A DNA stretch of 64,000 nucleotides, from positions 24,077,267 to 24,141,266 of the forward strand of contig CM077822.1 in the NCBI GenBank assembly GCA_039720395.1, in the 5' to 3' direction. Below the pieces are notes generated by a model, which did no database searches, was not told where the DNA came from, and worked only from the letters and a program-made list of their open reading frames with translations. The position numbers and the translations under genes were made by a program. The number at the start of each line of letters is the position of its first letter. The stretch's first letter is position 1. Below, piece by piece: positions 45,646-57,190 of this stretch. Source of the DNA: Liquidambar formosana (taxonomy: Eukaryota; Streptophyta; Magnoliopsida; Saxifragales; Altingiaceae).

Positions 45646-46440
45646 TGCATTCTCAAATAAAAAAGTGATTGTAATGGAACCAAAGCACATACAATGAATA
45701 ATCCATTGGACAATAAAATTAGCACAATTGTTAGCTACCCTAGAAACACAGCGAATCACCCACATAGGGGTATTGTTTAGTAAAACCTTAACATCACATA
45801 TAACAGGTTGGATGGCCCAAAATAGGGTTAGACTCCAATCTTGAAGAGGATTAAGCACCACAGACACATCCCCTTCCAGCATAATCATTGCATAATCCAG
45901 CTTACGTGCTTTAATTCGTCCTAAGCAAAGGGCTTTGCCTTCAGCAACAAAAGGATCAAGAGGACCAACAAGAACGGTTCAAGCGTGAAGGAGAGTGCCA
46001 TTGTAGTCCATCAAAACAGCGCTTAAAATTGAAAAAGATGGTCTGATGGCCACATCAAAGTTAATCTTGAGCCACGGCTTTGGAGTGGGGAACCAACTAG
46101 TGATGGTTTGTGTAGCTCCATGAGTCAAGGGATTAACAAAGATGTGCTCCTTGGCAATTTTCGATAAATGAGATAACAGATTTGTAGGATCAACATCTAC
46201 CCCATAAAAAACACGTCAATTTCGGGCATGCCAAACCTGCTCCATGAGAACCACAGCAAAAATAAGAAATTCAGCAGCCTGATCATGATCAATCCCTAAC
46301 CTTCAATCATCAGAAATTATAAGATCAATCCACTCAATGGGGGACAGGTGCGAAAAGGCATCAATACGGAGTGCCCAACTGAAGCACCACAATGCAAAAC
46401 TTTTCCACATTTTTCTTTCTGTGTGAGACCCACGGCTGCC
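45600..46440 (-). pseudogene. LINE RNase H-region relic
   Basis: On the minus strand the frame reads MWKSFALWCFSWALRIDAF (near 46410) and later a VWHARN block. The plant LINE-type RNase H domain follows, with a WLKINFDVAI block and then SRVANNCANFIVQW. Stops interrupt it near 46305, 46215 and 45980. The RT part is absent, so this is the 3' coding end of a dead L1-like element. Confidence 0.75.
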
Positions 46441-48937
46441 GTGGCACCTAATCAACAATAGGAAAGGGATTTAGGGATTTTAATGTCAAATTATGATAGT
46501 ATTAGTAGCAACAAAGAAAGTTGAAATCTCATTTTAGTTCAAATCCCTTTTGCAAATCTCACATCCAAATGCACCATAAAAATCTAAACAAAACCACTTT
46601 TAGGATCCTTCATATATGCTCTGACATCAAAATCATTTTCTATACATTTCCACTTTGCTATTCATGAGTTCCTTCTAATTAATACTTGGACCTTATAGTG
46701 AGTCGTTTGGCTTCCCAAGGATTGTCGATCAATCAGCAATTTTATAAACATAATGGGATCATATTAATTGGTTTGTTCATATCCTTTGCTAACATACTCG
46801 TGTGTATATAGGTATGATAATTATACATGGGCATATCCCTTTATAGCATTATATAAATAATACTTTCTATGTCTCGCAAAAATAGGTCAAATTTGATAAA
46901 ATACACAATTTAAGAAAAAACAGTTAATGATTGACTAGAAATTTTTATTTTTATTTTTATTTTTATTTCTAAAACTAACATTCCTTACTATAACTCTATA
47001 AGACAATAAAGTAATTCTTAATAGAACAAAGGATATTATAGGAAAATTAAGCAATACATGGTTTGACTTTTGAAAGTGGACAAATATTTTAGAACAAAAA
47101 AAGTAACAAATCTAGAGTGGCTATGCCAAGAGATTTTGTAACCAAAAAAAAAAAAAAAATCAATAGAGAAATTAAATAAGAACAGATTAAACTTAAACGG
47201 TATAAACCATAAAAATTATCCAATTTTTAATTTTTTTTTCCTTTTTAGACACCCGCAAAAAAAAATAAAAATAAAAATGAGAAGAATGACGAAATGGTGG
47301 GTTAAACTAAAAGTAATTCCAAATAAAGGGTCAAATCTCTGTTATTCTATTTAAAATGATAGTAATGAACTATAATCCCTAAAAGAAGGCCAAGGATCTA
47401 CCATATGCTATTTTATAATAACCATTCTACCCTCCTTATTTATTTATTTATTTAATTTTATCCCGCCTAAATACCTTTCTCAAATTAAACCTATCTATTC
47501 TCTCCTAATTTAAAATTTTCAAAAGATAATATAAAAAAAATCATATATATATATTTCAACTAGAATAATAATATACACATTTGGATTTGAAAAGTTTTTT
47601 TTTTTTTTTCCCCTAGTGGTTGGGTATGTGAAATAAATTTAAATCATGCTTTCAATAAGCAATGACCAAAAAAGTAAAATAAAAAATAAATAAAAATAGG
47701 ATTTTTTTTTTTTTTTTTTTTTTTTGTGTGTTGCCTCTTTCTCAATACGTACTAGAAATATTAGTAAAGTTCTATTTAATAAAGACAGATGAGAACAATC
47801 TGTTAGGATTTGGGTACGCTAAAAAAAAAAAAAAAAAAAATTTACTAAAATGGTATGATGGACATTTGACCCTAAATCCCTTTTTTTTTTTTTTTTTTTG
47901 AATTAAAATCATTATCGCCACTTTAAAATAAATATGAGAGTTTTAACCCTCTTTTTAGGTTTACTTTTATTTTGACTCACTGTTTTGTCATTTTCTCAAA
48001 AAAATAAAAATAAAAATAAAAATATACTCGTGTTTTGTTACTCTTTGTTAGGTCAAAATGTCTTCAAATGAATATAGAAACTTATTTGGATGATGGTATC
48101 CAAATTCGAGATTCCCCCAAACAAACAAAAGGATGGACAGAGATATATACAAGGGTGGGCTACCAATCCTTGTGTTTGTTAGGAAATCCCAAATTCGAAA
48201 TGCATGTTCAATATTTTCCAAATGACTTGGATGTGCGTTCCACATCCTATGCATTAAGGGGTGAGTTAACTCGCCCAATGGTCCAAAAGCACTACTGATG
48301 AAATATTAGGGACCTTGCTTTTATCAAACGAATGTGCTTTATGCAAGTCATGTAGCAACGCTCCTTATGTAATGCTGTGCATTTTTGTAAACTATTAATT
48401 TATTTTTAAGTCTAAAGTCTTAAGTTTAAATTTAATTCTATTGGGGTAATTTTATAATACACTATTTGGGATAAGATATACTTGAATTAGGTAAATCTTG
48501 CAACCAAACAGTATTACCCTAATTGGGTTAATATATAAGAAATTAAGAATTCCTATCGGAAGATTTTATTTTTTTAACAAACTGTCAGAGTCACATAGAG
48601 GCAGACTTAGAACCCTAGAAGACCCCTTCATATTCCCCAACAATCTGCATATCAAGTGAGTACAATTTGAACTTTGCCTAAGTATGAGGTAATTTAGTAT
48701 TATTTAATTATTGTGCAATGATCAGTACTTGCACATAGCTTTATGGGTGAGAGGTCTTGTCAGTTGCAGCATATAGGGTTTAGCAATCTGACGCTTTGAA
48801 ATTGGGTGAATATGGAACATAGGTCACGTACACCTTTAATGGAATATAATATAAAATTATTTATTTAATAAAAGACATATATATTTACATGTTGACAGTA
48901 CAAAGTGGGTTATGGAAGGAATTTTTATTTTTATTAT
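46441..48937. other. AT-rich intergenic region with homopolymer tracts
   Basis: No gene recognised. A-runs and T-runs lie near 47145-47159, 47597-47610, 47703-47725, 47821-47840 and 47881-47899. A short frame at 48035-48298 has no domain. Confidence 0.6.
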
Positions 48938-48962
48938 TATATATATATATATATATATATAT
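48938..48962. repeat. (AT)n microsatellite at the copia-2 breakpoint
   Basis: About 24 bp of AT repeat directly abuts the last recognisable copia-2 coding sequence (48963). Confidence 0.85.
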
Positions 48963-50885
48963 GTTGTCGACAACAATTTTGTTCCTAGCCAATATTTCTC
49001 CTGTACTTGTATAATTTATCGAGATCTCATTATTTTCAGGTACCTGTTCCTCTTCAAGGGATAACTCTTCAGGAGATTTCTCTTCAAGAGATTCTACTTC
49101 AGGGAATTCTTTTTCAGGAGATTTTCGTTCATAAAATTTGGATGGATCAATTGCCTGTTCTGTAGGTATGGTCTCTTCAGGAGCACTAATTTCTTTTCCT
49201 TGTGCTTTTTTCTTCCAGGGATTTTTATCTTTTGCACCGATAGGTCTTCCACGCTTTAGGCGTGTCTTAGACTCATTTGCTGCTATATTAACTTGTTGTC
49301 CTGTTGGGACTTCAATCTGTGCCGGAGTATTAGCAGCCAGAATGTGGGATTTTACTATTTTCTTACTATCAGTAAATACATCAGGTAATAGATTTGCAAT
49401 ACCTTGCAAGTGAATGATCTTTTGAACTTCCAGTTCACATTGATTTGTTCGAGGATCAAGATGAGATAACGTCGAAGTATTCCAAGTGATTTCCCGATGT
49501 ACTTCTAACTGTGGTTTTTCTCCTCCTAATGGTGGGAAGACTGATTCATCGAAATGACAGTCTTCAAAACGTGCTTTAAAGAGATTACCTGTTAGAGGTT
49601 CAAGGTATCTAATAATAGATGGAGAATCAAAGCCAACGTAAATTCCAAGTCTACGTTGAGGGCCCATTTTAGTACGTTGGGGAGGTGCAATAGGAACGTA
49701 TACAGAACAACCAAAAATGCGATAATGACAAATATTTGGTTGTTGACTAAATGCAAGTTGTAATGGAGAATATTTATGGTATGCAGTTGGTCTAATTCGA
49801 ACTAATGATGCAGCATGTAATATAGCATGTCCCCAAGCAGAAATAGGTAGATTAGTTCTCATAAGTCAAGGTCGAGCAATCAATTGAAGTCTTTTGATAA
49901 ATAATTCAGCTAAACCATTCTGAGTATGTATATGAGCAACAGAATGTTCAATATTAATACCAATAGACATGCAATAATTATCAAATGCTTGGGATGAAAA
50001 TTCGCTTGCATTATCTAAACGTATTGACTTAATTGGATAATCAGGAAATTGTGCCCACAACCTAATTATTTGAGCAATAAGTCTAGCAAATGCGACATTC
50101 CGAGTAGAAATTAAACAAACATATGACTATCTAGTGGATGCATCTATTAAAACCATAAAATATCTAAATGGTCCACATGGTGGATGAATTGGCCCACAAA
50201 TATCCCCATGAATTCTTTGTAAAAATGATGGAGATTCAACTATTACCTTTGAGGGGGATGGTTTAATTATTAGTTTACCTTGAGAACATGTAGTACATGG
50301 ATAATCACTTGGTAAAAGAATCTTCTGGTTCTTTAAGGGATGTCCCTGTGAATTTTCAATAATTCGACGCACCATTATTGATCCCGGATGTCCAAGACGA
50401 TCATGCCAAATCATAAAGATCTTTGGGTCAGAGCACTTCTGGTGCATCACCACATGTGTTTTAATTGTAGTTATAGTTGTATAATACAACCCAGAAGAGA
50501 AAGCAGGCAATTTTTCCAATATGAGCTTCTGGCCCGAAATCATTGAGGTAATATAAAGATATTCCTCATTACCATCGTTAGTGGTTTCAATATGATAACC
50601 ATTATGACGCAAATCTTTAAAATTAAGTAAATTTCTTCTACTTCTAGTAGAATATAAAGCATTGTCAATACAAATTTTTGTTCCTTTTGGTAAAATTACA
50701 TTTGCTCTTCCAGAGCCTTCAATTAGATTCGACGAACCTGATATAGTATTGACATTAGCTTTGAATAATGATAAATCTTGGAAATATTTTTTATCTTTAA
50801 GGATTGTGTACGTTGTAGCACTGTCTACCAGACATACATCTTCACTAATTATCTTGAAATTAGTCAATTCGTCAATATGACCCAT
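48963..50885 (-). pseudogene. copia-2 protease and integrase
   Basis: From ATG 50885 (MGHIDELT) the minus-strand frame encodes protease (VDSATTYTI), the GAG-pre-integrase zinc region (HDRLGHPG and CTTCSQGK) and the integrase core with Asp in GDICGP, Asp in LDNASEF and Glu in NGLAELF. The C-terminal integrase region (KMGPQRRLGIYVGFDSPS) and the KRGRPIGAKD linker follow, then an abrupt end. Stops near 50125 and 49864 interrupt the frame. Confidence 0.88.
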
Positions 50886-50887
50886 GC

Positions 50888-51049
50888 CTCTATATATATG
50901 CAAAATATATATTAAAGTTAACTACCTTAAAAGAAAATTTAAAACAACAGAACAAAATTATGAGCATAACAAATAAAACATTTTGGAAATAACATTCAAG
51001 AACATAATAAGGTAGAAAATATGTTAATTGGTATGGATATTTCCATTAC
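50888..51049 (-). other. Candidate retrotransposon intron spanning the gag stop (copia-2)
   Basis: On the minus strand GT at 51049-51048 (context TTG^GTAATGG) and AG at 50889-50888 (context TAGAG^GCATGG) bound 162 nt of T-rich sequence containing the gag stop (51026-51024). Removal joins gag phase 1 to the frame of ATG 50885. The donor lies at the same codon as in copia-1, a Gly codon after His-Leu-Ile. Confidence 0.45.
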
Positions 51050-52120
51050 CAATTAGATGATCAATTTTCCCACTAGGACCCTCAAAGAAATCAGCAACAT
51101 CAAGATGAGTAATGTCTACTCCAATTGGAGTATCAAAACAATCTATAGGATCTGCTGGATTACTATGATAAGCAAAGTTCGTTTCAATATTTTTCCCTTT
51201 TTCATTGATGGAGGCTTGGTATAGGTCTACGAAATGTCTATCTGTATGACAAATACGTGACCAATGTCCTTTCATGCCACACCTATAACACTTATCTTCA
51301 TAGTCTGTTGGAGGTTTATTCAGTAAACCTTTGCCCTTTTCTTTAGTGTCATTCCACTTATGGTGGTTTCGTGTGTCATTATTCCACTTCTGGTGGTTTC
51401 GTATGTCATTTTTATTTGAAGAGCTCTGAGTATGTCCCCCTCGGTATCGATAGCTGTTTCTACCATGGCCACGCCCACGACCACGGTTTCTTCCATGTCC
51501 ACGACCATGAAATGAGGTTCCATTCGCTTCAGGGAATGGTGTTGCACCGGTCGGACGAGACTGATGGTTTTTCATCAAAAGCTCATTATTTTGTTCTGCC
51601 ACTAAAAGATATGATATTAACTCAGAATATTTTGTAAACCTTCACTCTCGATATTGCTGCTGCAGGAGCACATTTGAGGCATGAAATGTAGTGTACGTTT
51701 TTTCTAACATATCTTCATCAGTGACTTTTTCTCCACATAATTTTAATTGTGAGCTAATTTTAAAAAGTGCAGAGTTGTAATCACTAACAGATTTAAAGTC
51801 TTGCAGCCTCAGGTGCATCCAATTATAACGAGCTTTTGGAAGGATTACGGTCTTCTGGTGCTCATATCTCTCCTTTAAATTATTCCACAGCGTTAGGGGA
51901 TCTTTTACCGTAAGGTACTCAGTTTTTAACTCTTCATGAAGATGATGGCGAAGGAAAATCATTGCTTTTGCGCGATCCTGCTGGGATGCTTGATTTCCTT
52001 CTTTAATAGTAACTCCAAGATTCATTGCATCGAGATGGATTTCAGTATCAAGGATCCATGATAAATAATTATTACCTGAAATATCAAGCACAGAAAATTC
52101 AAGTTTTGTGAGATTTGTCA
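51024..52120 (-). pseudogene. gag: copia-2 gag
   Basis: Starts near 52120 (MTNLTKLEFSVLDISG). It has the UBN2-type capsid, a Gly-Arg tract (GRGRGHGRNSYR) and the zinc knuckle CYRCGMKGHWSRIC near 51250. One in-frame TGA near 51642 lies where copia-1 has an Arg codon. Otherwise the frame is open to the TAA at 51026-51024. Confidence 0.9.
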
Positions 52121-52259
52121 TTTCAAAATATAACCACACAACAAATAATAGATCTGTAATTTGTACCTATATATTTTATTGATGTGCAATTTGTAACCTT
52201 GATCACCAATCTGGTGATTCTTAGTTTCCTCTGTTGGCTAGAGTCTCGTGTTGGTAACG

Positions 52260-52530
52260 TGTTGTAAAATGAAAGCAAATAGCATGAAAGTAAAACTAGA
52301 GATAGTACAAGAGAATAGGGAGAAATCTATTAATTCTCATTTTAATTCATTTTCATATCTCTGTACAATCTATGTAGGGAAGACCCCTTTTTATAGGCTT
52401 AGGAAAGTATACGAACATGAACCAAAAACACAGGTTACATGTACGTATTAAATAGGAAAGTAAAGGGATTGGGGGTTAAGGCAAGTGAATGGATGTGGTC
52501 ATCCATTAATGCATGTATGCATTTATAACA
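52260..52530 (-). repeat. 5' LTR of copia-2
   Basis: On the minus strand it starts TGTTATAAATGCATAC and ends TTTTACAACA (271 bp). The TATA box CCTATAAAAAGGGG lies at about 52399-52384. The minus-strand sequence directly after it, CGTTACCAACACG, corresponds to the primer site of copia-1. The other LTR is lost. Confidence 0.85.
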
Positions 52531-52539
52531 GATTTTGCT

Positions 52540-52794
52540 TAATTATGAAGAAAGAAGTATGTATTTTATCTTTATGAGTTTTTGTAATCATCTCCTGTCA
52601 TTTTAATTTATAAAAGCAAATTTTTGTAATTTTATATGCAAACAAAATTTATCTTGGTACTTGGTAATAGGATTTTTTTTTTTTTTGTTGGATATTTAGA
52701 ATTTTTTTTTTCTTTTTTTTTTTTGGAATACATATAGAAAGAAGAGGGCCCATTTTAAGAGTCCGTATGGGGCCCAAACAACTCAGAACCGGCC
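52540..52794. mobile_element. hAT element, right-end fragment
   Basis: The end reads ACTCAGAACCGGCCCTG, the reverse complement of a CAGGGCCGGTTCTGAGT terminus. Internal words (TTATAAAAGCAAATTTT and a TATATGCAAACAAAATTT stretch) resemble the right part of the hAT element at 2327-3424. The left end is missing. It lies about 230 bp upstream of the TIR start and is absent from the equivalent position at 5.5 kb. Confidence 0.6.
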
Positions 52795-53022
52795 CTGCAT
52801 CTTTAAACCCATGTAATTCATGGGAGGGATTATTTTCAACTTCTTTGGTCAAAAAGAGAAGAAAAAGTAAATGCCGAAAAAAAAAAAAAAAAAAAACACT
52901 TTGTGTAATTCCCGCAACTCATGCTATTAAAGCTGACCCTGTCAATGAACTTCGTTAGACTGCTCTCCCATCTCTCAAACACTTCTTCGTTCTAAATCTA
53001 TCTCCTTGTGTTCTTAGTTACC
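52795..53022 (+). promoter_or_regulatory. TNL promoter and leader (copy 2) with conserved W-box core
   Basis: Matches the region upstream of the broken TIR exon at 5.7 kb. GGTCAA at 52847-52852 (TTGACC on the minus strand, the WRKY-binding W-box core) sits 176 bp before the ATG, against 200 bp in copy 1. An A-run lies at about 52879-52897. Confidence 0.6.
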
Positions 53023-53544
53023 ATGGCTTCCGAGAGAACTCTTGAAGCCCTCTCTTCGCCTTCCTCCTTCTCCTATCCTCTACGGGATTACGATGTGTTC
53101 TTGAGCTTTAGAGGTGGAGACACCCGCAAAAACTTTACTAACCATCTCTGCCATGCTTTGCAAGATGCTGGAATTAATATATACATGGATGACGGCGAAC
53201 TCCGAAAAGGAGGAAATATTGCAGTCGAATTGCCCAAAGCAATTCAAGAGTCCAGGATTTCAATAATCGTTTTCTCAAGAAACTACGCGGCTTCCAGATG
53301 GTGTCTTGACGAACTCGTGAAGATAATGGAGTGCCATAAAACTCTTCAGCAGGTGGTTCTGCCTATATTTTACGACGTTAGTCCCTCCCAAGTACGACAT
53401 GGAACGGGTAGTTTTGGAGAAGCATTTGCGAAGCACAAAGAGCGTTTCAGTGAGGAAATGGAGAGGGTATTAAGGTGGAAGGATGCTCTAACCCAAGCAG
53501 CAGATTTATCCGGCTGGGATTTAACAAGTGCTGAGAACGGGTAA
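53023..53544 (+). CDS. TIR-domain exon of a TNL-type gene, intact; possible TIR-only protein
   Basis: ATG 53023, in ACCATGG, opens a frame of 173 codons covering a complete TIR domain. It has DYDVFLSFRGGDTRKNFT, the SRWCLDELVKI helix with the conserved glutamate of TIR NADases, and PIFYDVSPSQVRHGTGSFG. An exon-end donor GG^GTAATG lies at 53540/53541, and reading through it meets TAA at once (53542-53544). Spliced, the exon would join an NB-ARC exon in phase 2, the phase used by the acceptor at 21415/21416. Unspliced, it encodes a 173-residue TIR-only protein. Plant TIR domains cleave NAD+ to signal immunity. No NB-ARC exon is visible in the next 10.4 kb, which is filled with transposons. It is either exon 1 of a gene with a very long intron or an orphan exon. 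Confidence 0.85.
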   Translation: MASERTLEALSSPSSFSYPLRDYDVFLSFRGGDTRKNFTNHLCHALQDAGINIYMDDGELRKGGNIAVELPKAIQESRISIIVFSRNYAASRWCLDELVKIMECHKTLQQVVLPIFYDVSPSQVRHGTGSFGEAFAKHKERFSEEMERVLRWKDALTQAADLSGWDLTSAENG

Positions 53545-53696
53545 TGGAAATCACTTCTTACTTTTACAATTTGATTTTCCTTTCCCTACTATGGAAGTTA
53601 GTTTGGAATCGCCTTTTGATATATACTACTGTCTGCGCTCAGCAGATGAGATTCGTCAATAATACGGAGTATATGTTATATTATGAATCAGGATTG

Positions 53697-54032
53697 GAAG
53701 ACACAATTTTTGCACTTGGCTAATTATTGTCGTAAATATTTGAGTTAATTATTGCCATTTAAGTGAAATTTTTGGCATTTTTCATGGAACATTTTGTAAA
53801 AATGAAATAGAGATTATAAATGGCCAAAAACTCCACTTTAATGATAGATTTTGGAAAAACCTTTTTCTATAAAGTTGTTTGGAATGATATTTATTGTTTG
53901 TAATGATGTTTTCTAGTAGACCACGTAACTAGTTTTTGTAAAAACCTTTTATATTTTTAATGAAACTTTAAAAAGTATAAACTAATTAAGTAGGAATTTA
54001 GAATACTTTATGTGGTGCTAATGACCTCCCTC
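53697..54032. mobile_element. MULE-type MITE, copy E (left arm degenerate)
   Basis: The right half matches the family well (TTTTGGAAAAACC, AATGATGTTTTCTAGTAGA, a TACTTTATGTGGTG end), but the outer left arm is eroded. The right flank TCAGATTTA and a possible left flank TCAGGATTG (53688-53696) match at only 6 of 9 positions, so the left boundary is uncertain. It lies in what would be intron 1 of the TIR gene. Confidence 0.6.
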
Positions 54033-54041
54033 TCAGATTTA

Positions 54042-55848
54042 TGGCTAGAGTCTAAAACACAAATTATATATGTCACCATTATTTATTTAGCAAGAGTAGT
54101 TTATGTTTACTCACTGATGGCATGGTAGTCCAATGACAATTGCTTACTAAGTGAGTGATTTTGGATTCAAACTTATGAAAAATCTTTTTTTTTTTTTTTT
54201 CGGTAAGGAAAAATATTATATTAATGAAATTCGTGACAAGTACGGAACAACTACCAAGGTGAGACACCACCAAACCAAAAACAGAGGAACATGGAGCTTA
54301 AAATAGCAAATCAAATCGCAGATAACAGAACAGGAGTGAGCAAACAACCAAAGCAAGCCGACCACCAAATTCAGATCACGGTTACAAATAGTGGAATTCC
54401 AAAACTTAACAGCCGATAACGGCAAGACATCAAAACTAAGCTACAAATGGAATGATCCTTAACACACTAGAATTAGCAAACCAATCAGCTGGATTGATAA
54501 CTTCTCGAGGAACGTGGCAAACCGAAACAGACCCGCCCGATAATATCCAACAGAATTTGAATTTCGATGAAAATCAAATTGTATTACCAAACCTTATATA
54601 TCCCATTCACCCACGAAGAAGCTTCCGAGAAGACTGATTCAACTATGAGCTTTTTGCTATGAACCCACTGGGATCATAGTTGGCCCTAGAGATCCAAGAA
54701 CGGCCCTATCTTCCGACGCAAACCAACGACATATGGGGCATAAATAATACCCATGAATCAAAGACGAGAATAAATCTATCCCAGGCCAACAACCAGATTT
54801 AGAGCAAAAATTGCCATTCCAAATGAGGCGTAAGCCTCCGACAGGCCTTACGAATTTATGATATAACCCACTCAAACTGAGTTCATCATGGCCATCCTAG
54901 ATTCGTCTAATAGCAGCAACATCGACGAGCCTTGAGATATAACCCACTCAAACTCAGCATCATGGCCATCCCAAATTTGTCGAATAGCAACAACATCCAC
55001 CACAAAAAATTTCAAAAAACTAAGAATCCCAGAAATTTAACACCAACAAAACTCCATCATTGACCATCCATGTCCCAGTCCTTTTCCCTAGTTCGGCGAT
55101 TTTCTGTAGAACTTTGACCATCACCATTAATCGAGTTTAGCCCTGCCAAGCATCCAAATTTCCACACACCATCTGATTCTTTCAATATTAATAATTTGTT
55201 CCTATTGGTGATGCCGTCGTCAGAGATGGTGGCACCGCTAATATCCCCAGACTTGGTCGGGCCACTTACTGATTTCTTTGTATTCCATTTTTTCCTGCGA
55301 GTTTCTTATCCCCTCTTTTCATTTTTCATTTCTCTTTTTTAAATAAAGAGTTGTTTGCCTTTAAGTGCAAACAACTCTAAATATTATTAATAATAAATAA
55401 ATTAAAATAAAAGAAAGAAAAAAGGACAATAAAAGATAAAAAGATAAATATTATCCCATCTTTTCTTACCCAGTCTTCCACCTTTATTTTGATCAACTAG
55501 ATCTTCCAACAATTTTCCCTTAACACTAAACACAGCTTTGGAATTCTGATTGATCAGTTTTCCCTTCTTCTTATCATTGCCTGTACATTTGACCTTCCTT
55601 TTTTTTATTTTATTTTATTTTTTTGTTTTTTTTGTTTTTGGTTTTTGGTTTTTGGTTTTTTTATTTTTATTTTTTTAAATTGAAAGGAGCTTAAGCATTA
55701 AAGAGAAAACCTAACATCCCAACTAGGTTGGCACTCCAAATCATGTGTTATTAGCTCGATTCCTTAATGGGGAAATTAGCGTGTAGAACCCTTTTTTAGA
55801 CTCATAAAGCCTTAAGTCTACTCACTAATCTTATAAAGTCTTAAGTCT
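54042..55848. other. Intergenic or intronic; possible retroposed sequence after a T-run
   Basis: A T-run at about 54187-54200 followed by non-AT-rich sequence to about 55300 looks like the 3' end of a minus-strand poly-A retroelement. I could not identify coding domains or matching flanks. A degenerate SINE-like B-box word (GGATTCAAAC) lies near 54162. T-rich homopolymers occupy about 55595-55680. Confidence 0.4.
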
Positions 55849-56084
55849 TGTTAAGGATAACATGAGATAACCACAACTTAAATTTTAAATATTCAAATTT
55901 CAAATATTTGTTGTATTCTATCTCCTCTAATCTTTATCCATGTAACCTCCTTAATTTTGAATTGTTTACAAAGTTATAAATACATAACAGCTCTCTCAAT
56001 CACATGTACAGTGAGAGCAACCTTTGCCTATTTTCTTAATTATTTTATGGTATCAGAGCCTATAGACTAACGTCACTCTGTTCA

Positions 56085-57190
56085 AATGGCAACCTCCTCT
56101 TCTTCTGTCTTTACTTCCTCATGTGCCCCCTTTGCTGCCAATTTCAACCACCCTTTGCCCATCAAACTCGATCGTAACAATTTTCTTTTATGGCGTTCTT
56201 AGCTCCTTCCAATCCTTCGTGGCTATGATCTCGAAGGTTATGTTACTAGAAGTCACCCCTGCCCACCTTGAGTCGTCCAAACAAATGGTTCGAACTCTTT
56301 TGGCAGTGATCTCGATAATGGTTAATCAACCATAAATCCAGCCTAAATTGCTTGGCAAAGACAAGACCATCTCTTATTGAGTTGGATTCTCTCCTCGTTG
56401 ACTGAAGGTGTGTTAGCTCAAGTCATCAGGTATACCACTTCTAGTGTTGTTTGGGCTTCTCCTGAATGCATGTTTGCATCACAATCTCATGCTCGTATTA
56501 TGCAACTTCGTCTACAACTTCAAACGACGAAGAAAGGTTCTGAGAATATAACTGATTACCTTCAAAAAATGAAGTCCATTGCCGACAATCTCGTAGCTGC
56601 AGCACAAGGAGTCTCCGATCCAGATCTTATTCTTCATATTTTAGCAGGACATGGGCCAGAATATGATTCTTTTGTTGTCTCGGTTACTACTCGAACTGAG
56701 CTTTTGACCATTGATGACCTCCATGGTCTCCTTCTTAGCTATGAATATCGGCTAGAACAGATCAACCCATTGAGCCAGTTAATCCATCCGCAAATATTGC
56801 AACCCGCAACAACAATCGCTGCCATGGATCTATTCATTTCAATGGCAATTCTCGCTATACCAATAGTCCTCGAGATCACTCTAACAACCCCACAGCCTCC
56901 AATAATTCTCATTTTAATAGAGGGCGTGGACGTGGACGTGGACGTGGTGCTCGGACAAATTCTTTTTCTCACCAGTCTACTACTTCCTCAAATTTCTCTC
57001 GCCCTCAATGTCAAGTATGCAATCGGGTCGAACACTCTGCTATCTCTTGCTACCATCGGTTTGATCATAATTATCAACTTGAGTCCAACAATCAGCTTAC
57101 AGCTATGGTCGCTTCTCCGGCTCCTATATCTGATCTCGCCTGGTATCCAGATTCAGGTGCTACTAATCACTTGACTTCCGATCTCAATAA
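56085..57190 (+). pseudogene. gag: copia-3 gag and protease start
   Basis: ATG 56085 opens a Gag frame (PIKLDRNNFLLWRS). It is broken by TAG near 56200 and frame changes, and resumes as IMQLRLQLQTTKKGSENITDY (56497 on) and DPDLILHILAGHGPEYDSF. After a frameshift near 56770 another frame gives the basic tract (RGRGRGRGRGA), a CCHC knuckle (CQVCNRVEHSAISC) and the protease active site (WYPDSGATNHLT, near 57150). Confidence 0.85.

Larger units (their letters stand above)
48963..52530 (-). mobile_element. 3'-truncated Ty1/copia retrotransposon, copia-2
   Basis: The element runs right to left: 5' LTR (52530-52260), primer-binding-like CGTTACCAACACGAG, gag from about 52120, then protease and integrase. 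The sequence ends in the integrase-RT linker at about 48963, where the (AT)n tract starts. RT, RNase H and the 3' LTR are missing. The proteins align closely with copia-1 (for example DISGNNYLSWILD and DSATTYTILKDKKYF), so both belong to one family. Stops occur in gag (near 51642) and integrase (near 50125 and 49864). The uninterrupted gag-to-integrase order in this copy shows that the 3.2-kb insert in copia-1 is foreign. Confidence 0.92.
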
